64,000 nt of DNA from an uncultured Alistipes sp. (GTDB lineage: Bacteria; Bacteroidota; Bacteroidia; Bacteroidales; Rikenellaceae), in NCBI GenBank assembly GCA_900768045.1, contig CAAGBL010000095.1, positions 1 to 64,000 of the forward strand. The letters are read 5' to 3'. The notes under the pieces are model-generated. The model was not told the origin of the DNA. It did no database searches and saw only the letters and a list, made by a program, of their open reading frames with translations. Both the position numbers and the translations under genes were made by a program. How positions within the stretch are numbered: the stretch's first letter is position 1; the number at the start of each line of letters is the position of its first letter. Positions 58,530-64,000 of the stretch are shown here, piece after piece.

Positions 58530-59436
58530 CTTCGTCTAATATTTTCAGGTAACTTTCGTAGCGTGACCATGCAACAATGCCCTGCTTCACACCCTCCTGC
58601 ACGGCGCAGCCTGGCTCGTGGGTGTGTGTGCAGTTGTAAAAGCGGCAGTCGGGGGCAAGGCGCATCATCTCGGGGAAGTAGCGGCATAGCTCCTTGGAGT
58701 CGATGTCGATAAGTCCGAAGCCCTTGATGCCTGGAGTATCAATGATATAGCCATCGTCGATGCGATACATCGTCGAGAAGGTTGTTGTGTGCTTTCCCTT
58801 GTGGTGGCTCTCCGAAATCTCGCCCGTGCGGATGTCGAGCGCAGGATCGATAGTGCTTACAAGTGTTGACTTACCCACACCCGAGTTGCCAGCAATAAGC
58901 GTTGTGTGCCCCTTCAAGAGCTCACGTATCTCGTCGATGCCCTCGCCCGTGGTCGACGATAGGCGTACTATGTCGTAGCCAGCATCACGGTATATCGCTG
59001 TGAACTCCTCGGCCTCGGCCTCATGCTCGCCTACGAGGGTGTCGGCCTTGCCCAAGACTATTGTCACGGGCACGTTGTAGGCCTCGCACGTAACCAAGAA
59101 GCGGTCGACAAACTCAACGGGTGTTGAGGGTGAGTGGAGCGTTACGATGAGCAGTGCTCGGTCGATGTTTGCACCTATGATGTGCGACTCCTTCGAGAGG
59201 TTTGAGGCACGACGAATGATATAGTTGCGGCGTGGCAAAATCTCGACAATAGCCGAACTCTCGTCGTCGGGCTCAACCACCACTCTGTCGCCCACAACTA
59301 CGGGGTTTGTCGAGCGTATGCCCTTGAGCCTTAGGCGGCCACGTATTCTACAGTCGATATCTCCATTTTCGGTAGACACACGATACCAGCTACCCGTAGA
59401 GCTGATTACCACACCTTCAATGCGCTGTTGTTCCAT
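58510..59436 (-). CDS. rsgA: Ribosome small-subunit GTPase A
   Basis: 308 aa. An OB-fold N-terminus, then circularly permuted GTPase motifs: LGKADTL (G4, about 127-133), GNSGVGKST (G1, about 182-190), DTPGIKGF (G3, about 228-235), then the zinc cluster CRFYNCTHTHEPGC (about 265-278). It tests the decoding site during late 30S assembly. Confidence 0.93.
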   Translation of the reverse strand: MEQQRIEGVVISSTGSWYRVSTENGDIDCRIRGRLRLKGIRSTNPVVVGDRVVVEPDDESSAIVEILPRRNYIIRRASNLSKESHIIGANIDRALLIVTLHSPSTPVEFVDRFLVTCEAYNVPVTIVLGKADTLVGEHEAEAEEFTAIYRDAGYDIVRLSSTTGEGIDEIRELLKGHTTLIAGNSGVGKSTLVSTIDPALDIRTGEISESHHKGKHTTTFSTMYRIDDGYIIDTPGIKGFGLIDIDSKELCRYFPEMMRLAPDCRFYNCTHTHEPGCAVQEGVKQGIVAWSRYESYLKILDEDDKYRK

Positions 59437-59447
59437 GCTCCGTAGGG

Positions 59448-60095
59448 TTAGTTGTTAAAGAATATCTCTCTATCTATTGTCTGCTCTGCCTCTTGGCGAA
59501 TCACGCTGTCAATCTGCTTGATTGAGGGTATTGCCTTAGCGCCAAACTTTGCAAGCGGGAAGAAGGTCTTGGAGTTTTCGAGAGTCTCGTAGCTGATGTA
59601 CTTATGCTCGAAATATTGGCGCATTTCGCCGTCGATGTCTGTCTGGCTTAGCGACAAAATCTTCTCTCTAATATCCCCCTCTTGGTTATTCTCAATCATC
59701 TCCATAAGCTTATCCTGCTTGACATTGGGGCTGAGGTTTATGCGGTCAAATATCGAGAATAGAGCAGCAATCACAATAACCGATGTTACGATGTTTAGCG
59801 CACCACCCAACACTGAGTCAACACCTCTTAGGGGCTTCCAGATGATTACGGCCTTAACAATAGGGGCGATAATCCATATTAAGATGAGCGATGCCGCAAC
59901 AATCAGAATAAAGCCAGCAAGGTATGCCTTGCCACTGTCGTCCATAACAAGCATGCCCACCTCAGTCGCAAAGCGTGGTGCAACGAGCATTGCCATATAG
60001 AGGCCAACGAGGTGGAAGAATTGGATTACAAGGCCACGCTTAAGGCCTAAGATAAAGGCCCAGACAATACATATTATTACTACAATATCAATCAT
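59448..60095 (-). CDS. CvpA family membrane protein
   Basis: 215 aa from ATG 60095 (MIDIVVIICIVWAFILGLKRG). Four TM segments in the first 110 residues, the GxxxG-bearing start and the periplasmic or cytoplasmic tail are typical of CvpA/colicin V production-like proteins, of uncertain role in envelope homeostasis. Confidence 0.8.
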   Translation of the reverse strand: MIDIVVIICIVWAFILGLKRGLVIQFFHLVGLYMAMLVAPRFATEVGMLVMDDSGKAYLAGFILIVAASLILIWIIAPIVKAVIIWKPLRGVDSVLGGALNIVTSVIVIAALFSIFDRINLSPNVKQDKLMEMIENNQEGDIREKILSLSQTDIDGEMRQYFEHKYISYETLENSKTFFPLAKFGAKAIPSIKQIDSVIRQEAEQTIDREIFFNN

Positions 60096-60165
60096 ATTCT
60101 GTCGTTTTTGCCTGCACAAAGTGCAGATATTTCGGACGAAGTTAGCAATTTTTTTTCTTTATTCG

Positions 60166-60173
60166 TATATTTG
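60166..60173 (+). promoter_or_regulatory. Likely -7 element for the GH2-like gene
   Basis: TATATTTG matches TAnnTTTG and lies 17 bp before ATG 60191. No clear TTG is at the expected upstream distance. Confidence 0.45.
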
Positions 60174-60190
60174 CAAATAATTTCCATGCT

Positions 60191-62197
60191 ATGAAACGCT
60201 TTCTAACGATAATCCTACTCCTTATAACAACCCTTACAAGTGGCGCAGAATCGCCTTTGCGAACAACAATGTCGCTTGACCACGACTGGCAGTTCTACTT
60301 TGCAAATGAGGGCATAGCCTCAGCCGAGTATGTCACCTTGCCACACACTTGGAGCGACCATGAGTGCCACTACGCTACGGCTCATTACCTCCGCAACTTC
60401 ACAATGCCCGCAACCATGCGTGGCAAGCGCCTCTTCTTGCGCTTTGGTGGCGTGCAGAGCGTTGCTGAGGTCTTCATAAATGGCCGATATGTGGGCGAGC
60501 ATCGTGGCGCCTACACAGCATTTACGCTTGAGATTACCGACAAGGTGCGCTATGGCGAGAGTAATACGCTTATGGTTGTGGTGTCGAACAACACTCGCTC
60601 CGACGTGCTTCCAATAAGCACCGACCAGAATCTGTATGGAGGCATCTATCGCAATGTTGAGCTTATTGCCACCAACAAAAATATCATCTCACCAACGGTA
60701 TATGGCACTGATGGCCTCTTTGTCGAGCAACACGAGGTTAGCGAGGAGCGTGCCTCGGGTGTTGTGAGTGTGCATCTCTCGGCTAAGGAGGAGGGTGCTC
60801 ACATGGTAAACATGCGCATTATTGCCCCCGATGGTTATGAGGTGTGTCGCCACTCGTTAAAGAGCGGCAAGGCCGATAAGCCACTTGCTGTTGAGCTGCC
60901 TTTTACGATTGAGTACCCCGACCTATGGAGCCCCACAGAACCTACGCTCTACCGTGTAGAGGCGAGTATCGGAAATATCGACAACCCTGTGGATAAGATT
61001 GTTGTAAATGTAGGCTTCCGCAAGGTTTCGGTTGACGAGAATAATCATCTCTGTCTAAATGGCAAGGTTCAAAATGTACGAGGAGTAAACCTTGCACACG
61101 ACCGCTATGGCGTAGGTGTTGCGCTACGTAGCGAGCATATCGACGCCGACCTTGATATGATTAAGGATATGGGTGCTAATGCCTTGCGCTCGCTCTCAGG
61201 CCCACATGATAGCTATCTCTACGATAGGTGTGATAGAGAGGGTGTTATGGTGTGGGTGGATATGCCATTGACCTGCTCTTCGGAAAACTTCAACGACATA
61301 TACTACTATCCGACCGCTGCCTTTAAGGAAAATGCCTTAGAGCAACTTATGGAGATTGTCTACCAAAACTACAACCACCCTTCGGTAGTTATGTGGGGCC
61401 TTTACTCGTTGGTCTCAGGCCGTGGCGACGATGTTATTCCATTTGTTCGAGAGCTCAATAGCTTGGTGCATAAGATTGACTCATCACGCCTAAGCGTTGC
61501 ATGTAGCAATCGTGATGGAGAACTTAACTTTATTACAGACCTTATCGTATTGCGCCAAAATGTCGGTTGGACAAAGGGCTCGTACGACGATGTTACGGTG
61601 TGGTGTGAGCAGCTTAGCCAAAATAAGAAGTTTAGCCAGTTGCGCTATGGCGTCTGCTATGGCGAGGAGGGTATTGCGGAGCATACTGTAGACGAGGTAC
61701 GTCGCACGGAGCATGGCGCTAAGTATCTTCCCGAGCGCAATCAGACAATAATGCACGAAAGATACTCGGCGCTAATTGGCCAAAATCCTATATTCTGGGG
61801 TGTGTGGCTCGATAATATGTTCGACCATGCCTCTCACTATTGCAACAATCGTATGCGTGAATCGGGTGTTGTTGCCTACGACCACCAATCACGCAAAGAT
61901 GCCTACTACCTATATCGTACGCTATGGAATGCGACAGAGCCTACGCTCTATATTGCAGAGCGTAAGTGGCAGCGACGCTCTGATAAGGTGCACTCTATCA
62001 AGGTGTATAGCTCTGTTGGTTGCCCAACGCTTATTGTCAATGGTGATAGTGTAGCAATGCATGAGTCGTCGCCAAGTGTGTGGCGTGCCGACTCTGTTTT
62101 GCTTGATGATGCTACGCTTCTAAGAGTGGTTGATGCCTCGGGCAAGCACCGTGATAGCGTAAGGCTTATAGTTGACAAGCTGCGAGTACGCCGTTAG
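60191..62197 (+). CDS. GH2 (beta-galactosidase-like) protein, catalytic residues apparently lost
   Basis: 668 aa with a signal peptide (about 1-19). Jelly-roll sugar-binding domain (WQFYFANEGIASAEYVTLPHTWSDHE...), Ig-like domain, and TIM barrel (GVNLAHDRYGVGV at 298, then NHPSVVMWGL at 395-404). In GH2 enzymes WGLxNE carries the acid/base Glu; here the sequence is WGLYSLVSGRGDD, with Leu407 in that place. The nucleophile box, usually SEYG, reads GVCYGEEG (487-494). It may be a carbohydrate-binding pseudoenzyme. No PUL partners are near. Confidence 0.8.
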   Translation: MKRFLTIILLLITTLTSGAESPLRTTMSLDHDWQFYFANEGIASAEYVTLPHTWSDHECHYATAHYLRNFTMPATMRGKRLFLRFGGVQSVAEVFINGRYVGEHRGAYTAFTLEITDKVRYGESNTLMVVVSNNTRSDVLPISTDQNLYGGIYRNVELIATNKNIISPTVYGTDGLFVEQHEVSEERASGVVSVHLSAKEEGAHMVNMRIIAPDGYEVCRHSLKSGKADKPLAVELPFTIEYPDLWSPTEPTLYRVEASIGNIDNPVDKIVVNVGFRKVSVDENNHLCLNGKVQNVRGVNLAHDRYGVGVALRSEHIDADLDMIKDMGANALRSLSGPHDSYLYDRCDREGVMVWVDMPLTCSSENFNDIYYYPTAAFKENALEQLMEIVYQNYNHPSVVMWGLYSLVSGRGDDVIPFVRELNSLVHKIDSSRLSVACSNRDGELNFITDLIVLRQNVGWTKGSYDDVTVWCEQLSQNKKFSQLRYGVCYGEEGIAEHTVDEVRRTEHGAKYLPERNQTIMHERYSALIGQNPIFWGVWLDNMFDHASHYCNNRMRESGVVAYDHQSRKDAYYLYRTLWNATEPTLYIAERKWQRRSDKVHSIKVYSSVGCPTLIVNGDSVAMHESSPSVWRADSVLLDDATLLRVVDASGKHRDSVRLIVDKLRVRR

Positions 62198-62768
62198 CTT
62201 CAGGCCCCTCGCACATTATAAGGTCGAAAATCGACATGCGTGGCTCAAAAGGGAGTCTATCGCTAAATACCTGAACGTAAGGCTCGGCAACAAATGTCGA
62301 GCCTCGTTTTTTGTCACGAAGGTCCGTATCGTGCTCTGAGGCTACGATGTAACTCTCTGATATTCGTGGGATAGGCATCTTCAAAATTGAGCATACAGCC
62401 TCAAGCGTGGCATAGTTTAAATCCACAAGATATTTCCACTCTCTGTCGTATAGCTTTGCAAAGCGCTCGGCATAGTAGTCGTAGTAGGGCGATGAGCGGT
62501 ATGCCGACTCCATTGCTACGAGGTGCTGATGCTGCCAGCGTTTCGAGTAGTCGATTTTCATTGAGCGCATAGGCTGGCGTGGCTTATTGGCGTGAGCGAG
62601 TTGCACCGAGAGCTGCATAACACCTCCCGAGGTCATTATCTCTGTGCGGTTGCGCTCCGAGCGTTTCACGTAGTTCTCGCCAAGATCGATGACTAAGTCG
62701 TCGCCCCCCTTGCGAATAGCTGTCCAGTACTCCGTAGAGCCAAAATATGCCGATGGAAGAATTATCAT
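62166..62768 (-). CDS. WbqC-like family protein
   Basis: 200 aa. ILPSAYFGSTEYWTAIRKGGD...ENYVKRSERNRTEIMTSGG...LSVQLAH matches the WbqC-like family, seen in surface-polysaccharide loci and elsewhere in Bacteroidetes. The activity is not established. Its 3' end overlaps the convergent GH2-like gene by 32 bp. Confidence 0.8.
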   Translation of the reverse strand: MIILPSAYFGSTEYWTAIRKGGDDLVIDLGENYVKRSERNRTEIMTSGGVMQLSVQLAHANKPRQPMRSMKIDYSKRWQHQHLVAMESAYRSSPYYDYYAERFAKLYDREWKYLVDLNYATLEAVCSILKMPIPRISESYIVASEHDTDLRDKKRGSTFVAEPYVQVFSDRLPFEPRMSIFDLIMCEGPEANGVLAACQL

Positions 62769-62778
62769 AATGATAGGT

Positions 62779-63618
62779 CTATTTCGTAAGTTTTAGAGCT
62801 ACCCACTCCTCCTCTTGGAGCTTGGTTACAAGCTTGAGGTTTAGGGCGTTAGCGGCTGCAAGAATATCCTCTACGTCGCCCTCGAGAAATCCACTCAGGA
62901 GCAGTGTTCCTCCGCAGTTGAGGGCAGCCTCGTAGCGAGCTATATCCTCGAGGATAATGTTGCGGTTGATGTTTGCCATTACGAGGTCGTATGTGCGGCC
63001 TTCTATGTTCTCTACCGTGCCGAGGATAATCTCCATCTTGTGGCTAATGCCGTTAAGCTCAGCCGCCTCACGGGCACTCTCGGTCGACCAAATGTCAATA
63101 TCTATGGCATCTACCCACTCGGCACCACACTTTAGCGCTGCAATGGACAATACACCTGTGCCACAACCCACGTCGAGAGCACGTCCTGAAGCCTTGCAGT
63201 CGAGTATGTGGCGACACATCATGCGTGTTGTGTGGTGGTGTCCCGAGCCAAACGACATCTTGGGTGTTACAATAATATCCATGATTGAGGGGGCGGGTGC
63301 TGGGTGGTGTGGAGCACGAATTACGATGCTATTATCAATCTCCACTGGCTGGAAGCTCTCCGCCTCCCATGTAGAGTTCCAGTTCTCGTCCTCTATTTCG
63401 CTCTCGCTTGTAATCTTGCCAAACTCCTCGATTGCCTCGATTGCCTCGTTGCGACACGACTCCCAGTCCTCGCTCTTGCGATAGGCATAAAGTGTTACGC
63501 CCTCAGCCTCAGCTATGGTGTCGAAGCTCTCGAACTCGTAGTCGGCGAGATAGGCGGTGATAATCTCTGCTATCTCCTCGCTTGGGCAAGCAACTTGTAA
63601 CTCTATGTATTGTTTCAT
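62779..63618 (-). CDS. prmA: Ribosomal protein L11 methyltransferase
   Basis: 279 aa from ATG 63618 (MKQYIELQVACPSEE; an upstream in-frame extension is hydrophobic and does not fit the family). The AdoMet motif ALDVGCGTGVLSIAALKCGA (about 150-169), TPKMSFGSGHHHTT (about 117-130) and the NPPY-like MANINRNII (about 213-221) are PrmA features. It trimethylates L11. Confidence 0.92.
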   Translation of the reverse strand: MKQYIELQVACPSEEIAEIITAYLADYEFESFDTIAEAEGVTLYAYRKSEDWESCRNEAIEAIEEFGKITSESEIEDENWNSTWEAESFQPVEIDNSIVIRAPHHPAPAPSIMDIIVTPKMSFGSGHHHTTRMMCRHILDCKASGRALDVGCGTGVLSIAALKCGAEWVDAIDIDIWSTESAREAAELNGISHKMEIILGTVENIEGRTYDLVMANINRNIILEDIARYEAALNCGGTLLLSGFLEGDVEDILAAANALNLKLVTKLQEEEWVALKLTK

Positions 63619-63665
63619 AGCAACTAAAAATTGATAAACAATAACAATATTATGTAAAATTTTTG

Positions 63666-63673
63666 TATCTTTA
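63666..63673 (+). promoter_or_regulatory. Near-consensus -7 element before the Xer gene
   Basis: TATCTTTA differs by one base from TAnnTTTG and lies 20 bp before ATG 63694. No well-placed TTG is seen. Confidence 0.4.
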
Positions 63674-63693
63674 CCGACAAAGATACGAATATT

Positions 63694-64000
63694 ATGGCAG
63701 AGAGTGCTAAAAAGTGGGAGAAAATTAATGGTGAGTATCGTCGATACATAAAGTTCGAGAAGCGATTGTCGGATAATAGTGTCGATGCCTATATGCGCGA
63801 TTTTGAGGAGTTTAGCCACTTTGTGATGCGCCATTGGGATATAAGAGCCGAGGAGGTTGCGTCGGAGCATATCGAGCGATATATGGCGTGGTTGTATGAC
63901 GAGGGACTTAGTAGCGCTTCACAGGCTCGCCGCCTTAGTGGTGTTAAGAGCTTCTACAACTTCCTGCTCCTCAAAGATCGTGTCGAGCAGCTACCCACCG
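63694..64000 (+). CDS. Xer-type tyrosine recombinase, N-terminal part
   Basis: The frame opens at ATG 63694 (MAESAKKWEKINGEYRRY) and runs off the window after about 102 codons. DAYMRDFEEFSHFVMRHWD...YMAWLYDEGLSSASQARRLSGVKSFYNFLLLKDR is the SAM-like core-binding domain of XerC/XerD. The catalytic domain is not in view. In Bacteroidales this gene next to prmA is probably the chromosomal dimer-resolution recombinase. Confidence 0.85.
   Translation, partial: MAESAKKWEKINGEYRRYIKFEKRLSDNSVDAYMRDFEEFSHFVMRHWDIRAEEVASEHIERYMAWLYDEGLSSASQARRLSGVKSFYNFLLLKDRVEQLPT

Overview
The window is a Bacteroidales chromosome segment carrying one complete Mu-type (transposable) prophage. Evidence for Bacteroidales: promoters of the TTG-N19-TAnnTTTG type, and host families typical of the order (DUF4296 lipoprotein, LolC/E-like permease next to RbfA, WG-repeat proteins). 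The genus cannot be fixed from the sequence; Alistipes or a relative is only a guess.

Prophage (1352-41544, 40,193 bp). It is flanked by a 5-bp direct repeat TATTT (1347-1351 and 41545-41549) and splits a host von Willebrand A (vWA) gene: the N-terminal half is at 41545-41809, the C-terminal half at 751-1351, and removing the prophage plus one repeat restores one reading frame. The right side holds the S24-type repressor (+) facing an early operon (-): a Cro/Ner-like regulator, small proteins, the DD-35-E transposase, the MuB-like ATPase, a RecA-fold ATPase, GemA-like and DUF3164 proteins, and three tRNA-like elements. A terminase/portal/MuF/gpG head operon (+, 23642-30094) diverges from a protease/capsid/lysis/tail operon (-, 23471 leftwards) across a symmetric pair of activator-type promoters. 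Tail genes are of siphophage type: tube protein, frameshifted assembly chaperone, 1,151-aa tape measure, hub and Ig-like/fibre proteins. The phage therefore combines Mu-like transposition with a non-contractile tail. The far left end carries a diversity-generating retroelement (DGR), a structured RNA, a small HTH regulator, a thymidylate-synthase-like enzyme and a DNA adenine methyltransferase. The overall plan recalls the Bacteroides Hankyphage group, known Mu-like phages with a DGR.

The DGR consists of the target gene (6090-7511) with its variable repeat (6143-6261), a template repeat (5728-5846) behind its own promoter, and a 530-aa reverse transcriptase (3952-5544) whose catalytic box reads FMDN instead of YxDD. 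Of 17 TR/VR differences, 12 are at template adenines. Between the DGR and the left-end genes a consensus promoter drives, on the opposite strand, an RNA of about 115 nt predicted to fold as a three-way junction; I do not recognise it. The thymidylate-synthase homologue has Asp at the position that selects dUMP (Asn) or dCMP (Asp), so a modified cytosine is a testable prediction.

Host region to the right (41550-64000): an ornithine-cyclodeaminase-like enzyme, a nucleotidyltransferase-aminotransferase fusion, an amidohydrolase, envelope lipoproteins, LolC/E-like permease, RbfA, outer-membrane proteins, FolK, DNA polymerase III delta', a flippase, an AT-rich orphan membrane gene, a class III aminotransferase, TrmH-type methyltransferase, RsgA, CvpA, a GH2 protein that appears to lack both catalytic glutamates, WbqC-like protein, PrmA and the start of a Xer recombinase. 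To the left (1-749) is a partial pseudokinase/WG-repeat gene directly behind the interrupted vWA gene.
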